Part shown: positions 23,441 to 33,814 of the stretch, one piece after another
Numbering within the stretch: position 1 is the first letter of the stretch
Layout of the letters: each line of letters begins with the position of its first letter
NCBI RefSeq assembly: GCF_003027925.1
Contig: NZ_PYPS01000049.1
Coordinates: 1 to 44,562, forward strand
Reading direction: 5' to 3'
Source of the DNA: Micromonospora sp. RP3T
GTDB lineage: Bacteria; Actinomycetota; Actinomycetes; Mycobacteriales; Micromonosporaceae
DNA length: 44,562 nucleotides
Notes under the pieces: generated by a model
Database searches by the model: none
The model's input: only the letters and a program-made list of their open reading frames with translations
Told to the model about the DNA's origin: nothing
Translations under genes and position numbers: made by a program

Positions 23441-26035
23441 GTGGCACTGGCCCTTTACCGCAAGTACCGGCCCCGCACGTTTGCCGAGGTCATCGGTCAG
23501 GAGCACGTCACCGAGCCGCTGTCGCAGGCGCTGCGCAGCGGCCGGCTGAACCACGCGTACCTCTTCTCCGGCCCGCGCGGCTGCGGCAAGACCTCCAGCG
23601 CCCGGATCCTGGCCCGCTCGCTCAACTGTGAGCAGGGCCCCACGCCCGAGCCGTGCGGGCAGTGTGAGTCCTGCCGCGGGCTGGCCCCCGACGGCGCCGG
23701 CTCGATCGACGTCATCGAGATCGACGCGGCCAGCCACGGCGGTGTCGACGACGCCCGCGAGCTGCGGGAGAAGGCGTTCTTCGCGCCGGCCCGCAGCCGC
23801 TTCAAGATCTATATCATCGACGAGGCGCACATGGTCTCGTCGGCCGGCTTCAACGCGCTGCTCAAGCTGGTCGAGGAGCCCCCGGAGTACGTCAAGTTCA
23901 TCTTCGCCACCACCGAGCCGGAGAAGGTCCTCGGCACGATCAAGTCGCGGACCCACCACTACCCGTTCCGGTTGTTCCCGCCGAACGTGCTCCGGCCCTA
24001 CCTGGAGCAGCTCTGCGAGGCCGAGGGCGTCAAGGTCGACCCGGCGGTGTTCCCGCTCGTGGTCCGCGCCGGTGGCGGCAGCGCGCGGGACAGCCTCTCC
24101 GTGCTCGACCAGCTCATCGCCGGCGCCGGCCCGGAGGGGGTCGGCTACGCGCGGGCCGCCGCGCTGCTCGGCGTCACCGACTCCGCGCTGATCGACGAAA
24201 TGTGCGACGCGCTGGCCGCCGGGGACGGCGCGGCCGCGTACGCCACCGTCGACCGGGTCGCCGAAGCCGGCCACGACTCGCGCCGTTTCGCCTCCGACCT
24301 GCTGGAGCGGCTGCGCGACCTGATCGTGCTCCAGCAGGTGCCGGACGCCGCCGCCAAGGGCCTCATCGACGGCCCGGCCGACCAGATCGAACGGATGGCC
24401 GCCCAGGCCCACCGGCTCGGTCCGGCCACGCTGTCCCGCTGCGCCGACATCGTGCACAACGGCCTGGTGGAGATGCGCGGCACCACCGCGCCCCGGCTGC
24501 TGCTGGAGCTGATCTGCGCCCGGATGCTGCTGCCCGGCGCGGACGACTCGTCCGGCGGCCTGCTCCAGCGTCTGGAGCGGATGGAACGCCGACTCACGCT
24601 GGGCGGCGTCGAGCCGTCGCCGTCCGCGCCGGCCACCCCCACCCAGGAGGTACGCTCAGCCGCTCCCGCCCCGGGCGCGGCTGCCGCCGCGGTCCACCCG
24701 TCGACCGCCGGCACGCCGGCGGCTGCCGATGCCCCGACCGGGCCCGCGGCCGCCCGTACCGCCGCCGCGGCGGCCGGCTCCCGGCCGGTCCCCGGCGCTC
24801 CGAGCGCGGGCGCTGGTGCCTCCGGTCCGGTCGGTTCGGGCGCGGGTGCCGGCTCCCCAGTGCCGACGGACCGGGAGCCGGCTGCCCCGGCCCGTCGTCC
24901 GGTGCCGTCGTCGGCGGTGATGCCCGATCCGGCCACGCCCGAGCCGCCCCGTCCGGGCGCGGCGGGTCCCGGCGCGCTGGACGCCGTGGCGGTGCGCCGG
25001 GTCTGGCCGGAGGTGGTCGGCAAGGTCAACCGGAGCAACAAGCGGATCGCCGCGTTGATGCGCGACGCCGTGGTGCGTGACCTGGACGGTGACACGCTGG
25101 TGCTGACCGTGAAGTCGACGGTGCTGGCGAAGATGATGGCGGATCACGCCGCCGTGCTCACCGACGCGCTCTACGAGGAGCTGGGCGGTCGCTGGCAGAT
25201 CCGCTGCGAGGTGGCCGGCGAGCGGGGCGGCGCGTCGCTCGGTGGTCCGTCCCGACCCGCCGCGCCGGCCCGACCGGCGTCCCCGCCTCCGGAGGCACCC
25301 GCCCGCCAGGAAACGGGTGGCGCCCACCCGGCCGGTGGGGCCGACGGTACGGGTCGAGCCGGTGGCGCGCCCGGTGGACCGGGGCGGGCGAACGGCGCGG
25401 GTGATGGTGTGAACGGCCGGGACGGGGTGATGCGGTCCGCCGGCGGCGCTCCCACCGTCGACCCGGCGGAGGACTGGCCCGAGCCGGCGCGCCCGGGTGG
25501 CACGGCCGCCGACGCGGGAGAACGGTCCGAACCGGGTGGTGCGCCCGCGTCGGCGGACGAGTGGCCCGAGCCGGCGCGCCCGGGTGGCGCGCCGAGCACG
25601 GACGGGTCGTCGGCATCCGCTCCACCGGCCGGTGCGTCGGCCACCCACGCCGCACCGATCCCGCCGAGACCGGCCGGGCCATCGGCGCAGCCGGCCGCGT
25701 CCACGGGTCCGCCGGTGAGCAGCGCGATCGCGGCAGCCCGGGCGGCTGCGGCGGGACGCGGCCCGCGTACCGGGCCGGCGACCCGGAAGACCGCCGAGGC
25801 CGACTGGGCCGGTGAACCGCCGTACGACCCGGACTTCGACGGTCCGGTGCGCGGCGGTGCGAAGCGGCCGGGCGGTGCCGCGCCGACGAACTTCGAGGGC
25901 TTCGACCCGGGCGACGAGCCGCTGGACGAGGTCATCGACGAGCGCACCGCGCGCGAGTCCAGTGAGGAGCAGGCGGTACGCCTGCTTCGCGACGCGTTCG
26001 GCGCCGAGCGGATCGACGAGGTGGACGCCCGGTAG
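23441..26035 (+). CDS. dnaX: DNA polymerase III subunits gamma and tau
   Basis: The 864-residue protein is the clamp-loader ATPase. It opens ALYRKYRPRTFAEVIGQEHV. Walker A is GPRGCGKTSS at about 44-53, followed by the four-Cys zinc site (NCEQGPTPEPCGQCESC), DEAHMVS for Walker B, and the SRC-type GGGSARDSLSVLDQL motif. After about residue 380 there is a very long Pro/Ala/Gly linker interrupted by a folded block (VRRVWPEVVGKVNRSNKRIAALM ... near 515-600), the tau domain. The acidic C-terminus ends ESSEEQAVRLLRDAFGAERIDEVDAR. GTG 23441 is preceded by GAGAGGAGG. No slippery A-run for a gamma frameshift was seen. Confidence 0.95.
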   Translation: MALALYRKYRPRTFAEVIGQEHVTEPLSQALRSGRLNHAYLFSGPRGCGKTSSARILARSLNCEQGPTPEPCGQCESCRGLAPDGAGSIDVIEIDAASHGGVDDARELREKAFFAPARSRFKIYIIDEAHMVSSAGFNALLKLVEEPPEYVKFIFATTEPEKVLGTIKSRTHHYPFRLFPPNVLRPYLEQLCEAEGVKVDPAVFPLVVRAGGGSARDSLSVLDQLIAGAGPEGVGYARAAALLGVTDSALIDEMCDALAAGDGAAAYATVDRVAEAGHDSRRFASDLLERLRDLIVLQQVPDAAAKGLIDGPADQIERMAAQAHRLGPATLSRCADIVHNGLVEMRGTTAPRLLLELICARMLLPGADDSSGGLLQRLERMERRLTLGGVEPSPSAPATPTQEVRSAAPAPGAAAAAVHPSTAGTPAAADAPTGPAAARTAAAAAGSRPVPGAPSAGAGASGPVGSGAGAGSPVPTDREPAAPARRPVPSSAVMPDPATPEPPRPGAAGPGALDAVAVRRVWPEVVGKVNRSNKRIAALMRDAVVRDLDGDTLVLTVKSTVLAKMMADHAAVLTDALYEELGGRWQIRCEVAGERGGASLGGPSRPAAPARPASPPPEAPARQETGGAHPAGGADGTGRAGGAPGGPGRANGAGDGVNGRDGVMRSAGGAPTVDPAEDWPEPARPGGTAADAGERSEPGGAPASADEWPEPARPGGAPSTDGSSASAPPAGASATHAAPIPPRPAGPSAQPAASTGPPVSSAIAAARAAAAGRGPRTGPATRKTAEADWAGEPPYDPDFDGPVRGGAKRPGGAAPTNFEGFDPGDEPLDEVIDERTARESSEEQAVRLLRDAFGAERIDEVDAR

Positions 26036-26220
26036 GGCAGCCGCAACCAGCGCTGCGCTGCCGGTCGCGCCACCGGGACGACCAGACGTGGTGACAGTCA
26101 CGGCGGTGGCGGTGGTGGCGCCGGGGCCCGGCGTGGGCGGCCACGCCGGACGGGGTGGGGTCGGTCCCAGCGGATAGGCTGAGCGGCGGCCGAGCAGACG
26201 AGTGCGAGAAGGAGCGGTCC

Positions 26221-26553
26221 GTGCGCCCAGGTGGACAGCCGAACATGCAGCAGATGCTGAAGCAGGCGCAGAAGATGCAGCAGCAGATCGCCGCCGCCCA
26301 GGCCGAGCTGGCCGACGCGGAGCTGACCGGCACCGCCGGTGGTGGTCTGGTCACCGCCACCGTCGCCGGCACCGGTGAGCTGAAGGCGATCAAGATCGAC
26401 CCGAAGGCGGTCGACCCGGATGACGTGGAGACGTTGGAGGACCTGGTCGTCGCCGCCGTGCACAACGCCGCCGAGGCGGCCCGGGAGCTGACCGAGAAGA
26501 AGATGGGCCCGGTCGCGGGCGGGATGGGCGGCCTCGGCCTGCCCGGGTTCTGA
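26221..26553 (+). CDS. YbaB/EbfC family nucleoid-associated protein
   Basis: The 110-residue protein has the YbaB pattern: MQQMLKQAQKMQQQIAAAQAEL, the GGGLVTATVAGTGELKAIKIDPKAVDPDDVETLEDLVVAAV core, and a Gly/Pro tail (MGGLGLPGF). These proteins form dimers that bind DNA and are regularly encoded between dnaX and recR, as here. GTG 26221 is chosen because AAGGAG lies 6 nt upstream; an upstream ATG at 26155 lacks one. The recR start is 8 nt downstream, so the two are co-transcribed. Confidence 0.93.
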   Translation: MRPGGQPNMQQMLKQAQKMQQQIAAAQAELADAELTGTAGGGLVTATVAGTGELKAIKIDPKAVDPDDVETLEDLVVAAVHNAAEAARELTEKKMGPVAGGMGGLGLPGF

Positions 26554-26561
26554 GCCGACAG

Positions 26562-27155
26562 ATGTATGAAGGCGCCATCCAGGACCTGATCGACGAGTTG
26601 GGCCGGCTGCCGGGCGTGGGCCCGAAGAGCGCCCAACGGATCGCGTTCCACGTCCTGTCGGCCGATCCGGCCGACGTCAACCGGTTGGCCGGCGCGCTGC
26701 GCAAGGTCAAGGATCTGGTCCGGTTCTGCACGACCTGTTACAACGTGGCCGAGTCCGAGCAGTGCCGGATCTGTCGCGATCCACGGCGTACCGATGAGGT
26801 GCTCTGCGTGGTCGAGGAGCCGAAGGACGTGGTGGCGATCGAGCGGACCGGCGAGTTCCGCGGGCGCTACCACGTGCTCGGCGGCGCGATCAATCCGCTG
26901 GAGGGCATCGGCCCGGACAATCTGCGGATCCGGGAGCTGATGACCCGGTTGGGCGGCGGTGAGGTCCGTGAGTTGATCCTCGCCACCGACCCGAACACCG
27001 AGGGCGAGGCGACGGCGACCTATCTCGCGCTGATGGTCAAGCCGATGGGGATCGCGGTGACCCGGCTGGCCAGCGGCCTGCCGGTCGGCGGCGACCTGGA
27101 GTACGCCGACGAGATCACGCTGGGCCGGGCCTTCGAGGGGCGCCGGGCGGTCTGA
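26562..27155 (+). CDS. recR: recombination protein RecR
   Basis: The 197-residue protein is full length. MYEGAIQDLIDELGRLPGVGPKSAQRIAF contains the HhH motif. C56, C59, C68 and C71 form the zinc finger. The Toprim domain runs from VLCVVEEPKDVVAIERTGEFRGRYHVLGG through LATDPNTEGEATATYLA. RecR works with RecO and RecF to load RecA on gapped DNA. ATG 26562 lies 8 nt after the ybaB stop and has only a weak ribosome site, consistent with translational coupling. A strong hairpin follows. Confidence 0.95.
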   Translation: MYEGAIQDLIDELGRLPGVGPKSAQRIAFHVLSADPADVNRLAGALRKVKDLVRFCTTCYNVAESEQCRICRDPRRTDEVLCVVEEPKDVVAIERTGEFRGRYHVLGGAINPLEGIGPDNLRIRELMTRLGGGEVRELILATDPNTEGEATATYLALMVKPMGIAVTRLASGLPVGGDLEYADEITLGRAFEGRRAV

Positions 27156-27160
27156 GTCGC

Positions 27161-27197
27161 CGGCCCGGTGGTGGGCGGTCCGCCCGCCGCCGGGCCG
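27161..27197 (+). terminator. recR operon terminator
   Basis: A 17-bp stem with two G-U pairs in RNA (CGGCCCGGTGGTGGGCG against CGCCCGCCGCCGGGCCG) closes on a 3-nt loop. It begins 6 nt after the recR stop. Confidence 0.85.
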
Positions 27198-27339
27198 CGG
27201 TGTGAGGCGGCCTCGGAAGGTGTCGGCTTGATAGCGATTGCCCTTCGCCCGTTCCTCTTCTGTGTGACATGCCATAACCTCCCGCTCACGGACTGAGTCA
27301 CAGCTCGGCGTGGACACATGTGCATGACAGAGGTGAGAG

Positions 27340-29013
27340 ATGCAGGCGAGCAGGCTGAAAACGGCCATGGCCCTCGCGGCCGCGGCCGCCCTGGCGGTCG
27401 GTGCGTCCGGTTGCGCCAAGAGCGACCGGGACGACGAGGGTGGGAGCGGCGCCAAGAGCGGCGGCACCTTCGTCTTCGCCGGTGCCGGGGACCCGAAGAA
27501 CTTCGACCCGATCTTCAACGACGACGGTGAGTCGTTCCGGCCGATCCGCCAGATGTACGACACCCTCGTGCAGAACAAGCCCGGTACCGCCGAGCTTCAG
27601 GGTGCCCTGGCGGAGAGCTGGGAGAACGACCCCACCGGCAAGATCTGGACCTTCAAGCTCCGCAAGGGCGTGAAGTTCCACGACGGCACCGACTTCAACG
27701 CCGCCGCGGTCTGCTTCAACTTCGACCGCTGGTTCAACATGAAGGGCGCCGCCGCCCAGTCGCAGATGATCTACTACTCGGACACGTTCGGCGGGTTCGC
27801 CAAGAACGAGGCCGAGGGCGTGGGCCAGCCGGTCTACAACAAGTGCGAGGCGAAGGACGACGGCACCGCCGTCGTCACGATGAACCAGTACAAGGGCGCC
27901 TTCCCGGGTGCCTTCGCGCTGACCGCGCTCTCCATCGCCAGCCCCGAGGCGCTGAAGAAGTACGACGCCGACACGGTGAAGCAGAACGGCGACTCGTTCG
28001 AGTACAGCGCGTTCGCCAACGAGCACCCGGTGGGCACCGGTCCGTTCAAGTTCGCGGGCTGGGACAAGACCAAGGGTGAGATCACCCTGGAGCGCAACGC
28101 CGACTACTGGGGCGAGAAGGCCAAGGTCGACAAGCTCGTCATCAAGATCATCAAGGACGAGAACACCCGGAAGCAGGAGCTGCGCGCCGGCACCGTCCAG
28201 GGCATCGACTTCCCGGCCCCGGCCGACCGGAAGGCGCTGGCCGGTGAGGGCTACCAGGTCCTCGACCGCCCCGCGTTCAACATCCTCTACCTGGGGATCA
28301 ACCAGAAGAACCCGAAGCTGAAGGACCTGCGGGTCCGGCAGGCGATCGCGTACGCGCTCAACCGCCAGCAGCTCGTCCAGACCAAGGGCCCGGGTGGCAC
28401 CAAGGTCGCCGACGAGTTCATGCCGGACACGGTGCTCGGCTACGCCCCGGACGTGCAGAAGTACGACTACAACCCGGAGAAGGCCAAGCAGCTGCTCAAG
28501 GAGGCGGGCGCGGAGAAGTTGACCCTCAACTTCTACTACCCCACCGACGTGTCCCGGCCGTACATGCCGAACCCGCAGGAGATCTTCACTGTTCTCGCCA
28601 ACGACCTGAAGGCCGTGGGCATCACGGTCAACGGGGTGGCCCGGCCGTGGAACGGTGGCTACAAGGACGACGTGCAGCAGTTCGGCAAGCACGACCTGCA
28701 CCTGCTCGGCTGGACCGGTGACTACAACGACCCGGGCAACTTCGTCGGCACGTTCTTCGGCCGCGAGAAGGTCGAGTTCGGTGACCAGGGCATGACCGAG
28801 ATGTTCGAGGCCATCGCCAAGGCCGACGCCACGGTCGACGAGGCCGGCAAGAAGGCCGCCTGGGAGCAGGTCAACCGCGACATCGCCACCAAGTGGCTGC
28901 CGGCCGTGCCGGTCTGGCACGCCCCGCCGGCCATCGTGGTCACCAAGGACGTCAAGGGTCTCGTCGCCAGCCCGCTGACCGACGAGCGGTTCAACACCGT
29001 CAGCGTCGGCTGA
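27340..29013 (+). CDS. dppA: ABC transporter peptide-binding lipoprotein (DppA/OppA family)
   Basis: The 557-residue protein has a lipoprotein signal peptide with cleavage before C25 (VGASGC). It belongs to the SBP_bac_5 family: GGTFVFAGAGDPKNFDP, FRPIRQMYDTLVQNKPGT, GKIWTFKLRKGVKFHDGTDF, NEHPVGTGPFKF, VRQAIAYALNRQQLV and LLGWTGDYNDPGNF. It should capture di- or oligopeptides outside the membrane and pass them to the permease genes that follow. ATG 27340 has AGAGGTGAGAG just upstream. It is the first and probably most highly expressed gene of a five-gene operon; a 15-bp hairpin follows it. Exact ligand is not predictable. Confidence 0.9.
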   Translation: MQASRLKTAMALAAAAALAVGASGCAKSDRDDEGGSGAKSGGTFVFAGAGDPKNFDPIFNDDGESFRPIRQMYDTLVQNKPGTAELQGALAESWENDPTGKIWTFKLRKGVKFHDGTDFNAAAVCFNFDRWFNMKGAAAQSQMIYYSDTFGGFAKNEAEGVGQPVYNKCEAKDDGTAVVTMNQYKGAFPGAFALTALSIASPEALKKYDADTVKQNGDSFEYSAFANEHPVGTGPFKFAGWDKTKGEITLERNADYWGEKAKVDKLVIKIIKDENTRKQELRAGTVQGIDFPAPADRKALAGEGYQVLDRPAFNILYLGINQKNPKLKDLRVRQAIAYALNRQQLVQTKGPGGTKVADEFMPDTVLGYAPDVQKYDYNPEKAKQLLKEAGAEKLTLNFYYPTDVSRPYMPNPQEIFTVLANDLKAVGITVNGVARPWNGGYKDDVQQFGKHDLHLLGWTGDYNDPGNFVGTFFGREKVEFGDQGMTEMFEAIAKADATVDEAGKKAAWEQVNRDIATKWLPAVPVWHAPPAIVVTKDVKGLVASPLTDERFNTVSVG

Positions 29014-29045
29014 GGCAGCATCCACCGCTGACGCCACACGCGGAA

Positions 29046-29083
29046 TCGGCCCGGGCCGGGCTCTCGCTCCCGGCCCGGGCCGA
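29046..29083 (+). terminator. intercistronic hairpin after the binding-protein gene
   Basis: TCGGCCCGGGCCGGG (29046-29060) and its exact complement (29069-29083) form a 15-bp stem with an 8-nt loop. It lies 32 nt after the dppA stop and 34 nt before the permease gene. This position suits a partial terminator or mRNA 3' protector that keeps binding protein in excess over permease. Confidence 0.75.
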
Positions 29084-29117
29084 CCCGCTGTTCAACCGAG
29101 AATCTGGTGTGTGAGAG

Positions 29118-30125
29118 ATGTTGCGAGTCATAGTTCGCCGCCTGTTGCAGCTGGTGGTGACCCTGATAGGGCTGTCCGCGCTGGTCTTCGTCTGGCTGCG
29201 GAACCTGCCCGGCGGCCCGATCGAGGCGCTGCTCGGTGAGCGGGCCACGCCGGAGCGGCGCGCGCTGCTGGTCAAGGCGCTCGGCTACGACCAGCCGATC
29301 CTGGTGCAGTACGCCAAGTTCATGCAGCGGCTGGTGACCGGCGACTTCGGCAACTCGATCCGGAGCGGCGACCCGGTCACCGAGGTGATCGGCCGCGCGT
29401 TCCCGGCGACCGTCGAGCTGGCCGCCGCCGCCATGATCATCGCGATCGGGCTCGGCGTGCCGCTCGGCTACCTGGCCGCCCGGCACCGCGGCCGGCTGCT
29501 CGACAACCTGAGCATCGGCGGCACCCTGCTCGGCATCTCGATCCCGATCTTCTTCCTGGGCTACCTGCTCAAGGACGTGTTCACGCAGAACATGCACCTG
29601 TTCCCGCCGTCCGGCCGGATCAGCACCGGGATGGACAACACCGACGTCACCGGCTTCTTCGTGCTGGACGGGCTGCTCACCCGGGAGTTCGACGCCACCG
29701 GTGACGCGTTGTGGCACCTGATCCTGCCGGCCGTCACGCTGGCCACCATCCCGCTCGCGGTCGTCGTCCGGATCACCCGGGCCAGCGTCCTCGACGTCCT
29801 CAACGAGGACTTCGTCCGTACCGCCGAGGCGAAGGGGCTGCGGCACAAGACCATCCGGGGCCGGCACATCCTGCGCAACGCGCTGCTGCCGGTGGTCACC
29901 ACCATCGGCCTGCAGACCGGCGCGTTGCTCTCCGGGGCGGTGCTCACCGAGCGGGTCTACAACTGGGGTGGTCTCGGGACGCTGATCTACGACTCGATCA
30001 GCGGCGGTCGCGACTACCCGGTGCTCCAGGCGCTGATCCTGCTGGCCGCGCTGGTCTTCGTGGTGGTCAACCTCCTGGTCGACCTCTCCTACGCCTTCAT
30101 CGACCCGAGGGTGCGTGTGCGATGA
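29118..30125 (+). CDS. dppB: ABC transporter permease, DppB type
   Basis: The 335-residue protein opens MLRVIVRRLLQLVVTLIGLSALVFVWLRNLPGGP, typical of DppB/OppB. It has six membrane helices and the ATPase-contact EAA loop TAEAKGLRHKTIRGRHILRNALLP. It pairs with the DppC-type protein to form the import channel. ATG 29118 lies close behind GTGTGAGAG. Its stop overlaps the next start by 4 nt (ATGA), showing coupling. Confidence 0.92.
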   Translation: MLRVIVRRLLQLVVTLIGLSALVFVWLRNLPGGPIEALLGERATPERRALLVKALGYDQPILVQYAKFMQRLVTGDFGNSIRSGDPVTEVIGRAFPATVELAAAAMIIAIGLGVPLGYLAARHRGRLLDNLSIGGTLLGISIPIFFLGYLLKDVFTQNMHLFPPSGRISTGMDNTDVTGFFVLDGLLTREFDATGDALWHLILPAVTLATIPLAVVVRITRASVLDVLNEDFVRTAEAKGLRHKTIRGRHILRNALLPVVTTIGLQTGALLSGAVLTERVYNWGGLGTLIYDSISGGRDYPVLQALILLAALVFVVVNLLVDLSYAFIDPRVRVR

Positions 30126-31162
30126 GCGATCCGATCACCCGGCCCACCGTGGGCGCTCCGCGCGAGAGCGTGGACCCGTCGGCCGTCACCGAGAAGCCCG
30201 AGGGCACCCTGCCCCGTGGCCTGGACCGGCTCGGCGAGCGCAAGCGCGCCCGGCTGGAGCAACTGGCCCAGGCCACCGCCGACAAGGGTGGCGTCAGCCT
30301 GGTCCGGGACGCGTTCCGCCGGCTGCGGCGCAACCCGACCGCGATGGTCGGCGCGGCGATCGTGGCGCTCTTCGTGCTGGTCGCGATCTTCGCGCCGCTG
30401 CTGGCGCCGCACGACCCGGCGCAGCGCTTCGACGAGCTGACCCGCAACCTGACCGTCGACAACATCCCCGGTGCCAGCAGCGAGTTCCCGCTCGGCTCCG
30501 ACCCGCTCGGCCGGGACTTCCTGTCCCGGATGATCCACGGCAGCCGCCAGACGCTGTTCGTCGGCGTGCTCGCCACGCTGATCGGGCTGGCCCTGGGCGT
30601 GCTGGTGGGTGCGCTCGCCGGCGCGTTCGGCGGGTGGGTCGACAACATCCTGATGCGCTTCACCGACGTGATGCTGGCGCTGCCGGCGCTGCTGCTGGCG
30701 ATCAGCCTGGTGGCCCTGGCCAGCCGGTCCAGCCAGTGGACGGTCATCCTCGCGGTGGCCATCGTGAACGTGCCGATCTTCGCCCGGCTGCTGCGCGGTT
30801 CGATGCTCGCCCAGCGGGAGAGCGACCACGTGCTGGCCGCCCGCGCGCTCGGCGTCAAGCGCGGGGCGATCGTGCTGCGGCACATGCTGCCCAACGCGAT
30901 GACCGCGGTGATCGTGCAGGCGACACTGACGCTCTCCACCGCGATCCTGGAGGCCGCGTCGCTCTCCTTCCTCGGCCTCGGCGACCCCGACATCAACCGC
31001 GCCGAGTGGGGCCTGATGCTCGGCGTGGACGGTCAGCGGTACTTCGAGGTCCGCCCGGAGCTGGCCTACTTCCCGGCCGCCGCGATCATCGTGGTCGCGC
31101 TCGGCTTCACCCTGCTGGGCGAGGGCATGCGCGAGGCGATCGACCCGAAGAGCCGGCGGTGA
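30122..31162 (+). CDS. dppC: ABC transporter permease, DppC type
   Basis: The 346-residue protein has a cytoplasmic N-terminus of about 65 residues, longer than usual, then the DppC pattern: FRRLRRNPTAMVGAAIVALFVLVAIFAPLLAPHDP (OppC_N), FPLGSDPLGRDFLSRMIHGSR, and the EAA loop AARALGVKRGAIVLRHMLPN. It ends with GFTLLGEGMREAIDPKSRR. It is the second channel half. It starts on the ATGA overlap with dppB. Confidence 0.92.
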   Translation: MSDPITRPTVGAPRESVDPSAVTEKPEGTLPRGLDRLGERKRARLEQLAQATADKGGVSLVRDAFRRLRRNPTAMVGAAIVALFVLVAIFAPLLAPHDPAQRFDELTRNLTVDNIPGASSEFPLGSDPLGRDFLSRMIHGSRQTLFVGVLATLIGLALGVLVGALAGAFGGWVDNILMRFTDVMLALPALLLAISLVALASRSSQWTVILAVAIVNVPIFARLLRGSMLAQRESDHVLAARALGVKRGAIVLRHMLPNAMTAVIVQATLTLSTAILEAASLSFLGLGDPDINRAEWGLMLGVDGQRYFEVRPELAYFPAAAIIVVALGFTLLGEGMREAIDPKSRR

Positions 31163-31205
31163 GCGCGGTGTGGACCAACGACCAGCACGGTGAGGACGTG
31201 ACCCG

Positions 31206-32188
31206 ATGAGCCTGCTCGACGTACGCGACCTGAGCGTCGTGTTCCAGCGCAAGGGTGAGCGGCCGTTCACCGCTGTCGACGAGGTCAGCTTCAGCGTGGA
31301 GCCGGGACAGACGGTCGGCCTGGTCGGCGAGTCCGGCTGCGGCAAGAGCGTCACCAGCCTGGCGATCATGGGCCTGTTGCCGAAGCGCGGCAACAAGGTC
31401 ACCGGCGAGGTGAACTTCGACGGCGCCGACCTGCTGAAGCTGCGCCCGGAGGACCTGCGGGACCGGCGCGGCCGGGACATCGGCATGATCTTCCAGGACC
31501 CGCTCTCCTCGCTGAACCCGGTCATCCCGATCGGCACCCAGGTGGCCGAGGTGCTCGAACGGCACCGGGGCATGGACCGCAAGGTGGCGCTGAAGGAGGC
31601 CCGGGAGCTGCTCGACGCGGTCGGCATCCCGGACCCGACCCGGCGGTTGAAGGAGTACCCGCACCAGATCTCCGGCGGCATGCGGCAGCGCGCGCTGATC
31701 GCCATCGCGCTGGCCTGCAAGCCGCGGCTGCTGATCGCCGACGAGCCGACCACCGCGCTGGACGTGACGATCCAGGCGCAGATCCTCACGCTGCTCAAGC
31801 AACTCGTCGACGAGACCGGCACCGCGCTGATCATGATCACCCACGACCTGGGCGTGGTGGCCGGGCTCTGCGACACGGTCAACGTGCTCTACGGCGGCAA
31901 GATCGTGGAGCGGGCGGCCCGGCACGACCTGTTCGCCCGGCCCCGGCACCCGTACACGCACGGGCTGCTTAACTCCGTGCCGAGGCTCGACTCGCCGCGC
32001 GGTGAGCGGCTGCACGCCATCCGCGGCTCGGTGGCCGACAACATCCCGTGGGCGGAGGGCTGCGCGTTCGCCCCCCGGTGCGACAACGTGGTGGACGCCT
32101 GCCTCGACGGGCCGCCCCCGCTGGAGCCCACCGCGAACGGCGGCGACCTGCGCTGCAACAACCCTGTTTCCGAGGAGGTGGCGGTCCC

Positions 32189-32192
<4 letters not shown>
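31206..32192 (+). CDS. dppD: ABC transporter ATP-binding protein, DppD type
   Basis: The 328-residue protein has Walker A GESGCGKS, Q-loop MIFQDPLSSLNP, signature ISGGMRQRALIAIAL, Walker B LLIADEPTTALD and switch MITHDL. The C-terminal oligopeptide-transporter extension is complete and holds the conserved cysteines of the DppD/OppD iron-sulfur or zinc-like loop (GCAFAPRCDNVVDAC ... LRC). It powers peptide import together with DppF. ATG 31206 has GGTGAGGA upstream. Confidence 0.92.
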
Positions 32193-33298
<1,106 letters not shown>

Positions 33299-33305
33299 CA
33301 CACCT

Positions 33306-33344
33306 GACGCGTCGGCCCTTCCCGTCGGGGAGGGCCGACGCGTC
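33306..33344. terminator. terminator of the dpp operon and the convergent hypothetical gene
   Basis: GACGCGTCGGCCCT (33306-33319) pairs with AGGGCCGACGCGTC (33331-33344). The inner CCC/GGG extends the stem to about 18 bp with one G-U pair and a 3-nt loop. It starts 8 nt after dppF and lies 9 nt from the convergent gene's stop. Confidence 0.88.
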
Positions 33345-33352
33345 CGTCCGGC

Positions 33353-33814
33353 TCAGCCCTCGGGGCGGTTCAGCAGGCCCACCGCGACCGTGTGCACCGC
33401 GTCCAGCGCGGCCGGGTCGGCCAGCGGCGCCGAGCCGCCGGTGACCGCGTACCACTCGTCGGCGTCCTTGTACTGCACCCGCAGCGTCACCCGGCCGTCG
33501 GCGTGCTCGGTGCGTAACGTCAGCTCCCCGGTCACCACGCCCACCTCGTCGGTCATCACGCCGCCCGGGCCGGCGGTGATGTCGGCGGTGCGGCTCGCCG
33601 GGCCGGCCGGAGCGCCCGGCGCGGCGTCGGCGGACATACCCGCCCCGGAGACGTCGGCGGGCGCGGCCTGCTGGCCGTCCGCGGTCATCCCGGCCGAGGC
33701 CGGACCGGTCGGGGTCGGGTCGGTGCCGGCCGCCGCGGCGTCGTCGCCGGTGGCGTCCGGCGTCTTCTCCGGTGCCGGTGTGCCACCCGCCCCGGTCACG
33801 GCTTGCTCGCCCAT
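33353..33814 (-). CDS. hypothetical protein with Ala/Pro-rich N-terminus
   Basis: The 153-residue product has a disordered Ala/Thr/Pro/Gly N-terminal half and a compact C-terminal part (EVGVVTGELTLRTEHADGRVTLRVQYKDADEWYAVTGG, then DAVHTVAVGLLNRPEG) that looks like a small beta-rich domain. ATG 33814 has GGAGGG 6 nt upstream. It overlaps the end of the HNH gene by 19 nt and is thus co-transcribed with it. No family is recognised; an association with the secreted nuclease is only positional. Confidence 0.7.
   Translation of the reverse strand: MGEQAVTGAGGTPAPEKTPDATGDDAAAAGTDPTPTGPASAGMTADGQQAAPADVSGAGMSADAAPGAPAGPASRTADITAGPGGVMTDEVGVVTGELTLRTEHADGRVTLRVQYKDADEWYAVTGGSAPLADPAALDAVHTVAVGLLNRPEG

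Noticed and set aside
25300..25700. Internal repeats in dnaX (PEPARPGG-type units at about 25.48 and 25.56 kb) as a mobile or CRISPR-like repeat
   Set aside because: They are in-frame low-complexity linker repeats within the tau region.
23441..26035. Programmed frameshift producing the short gamma form of DnaX
   Set aside because: No A-rich slippery heptamer or suitable stimulating structure was seen.
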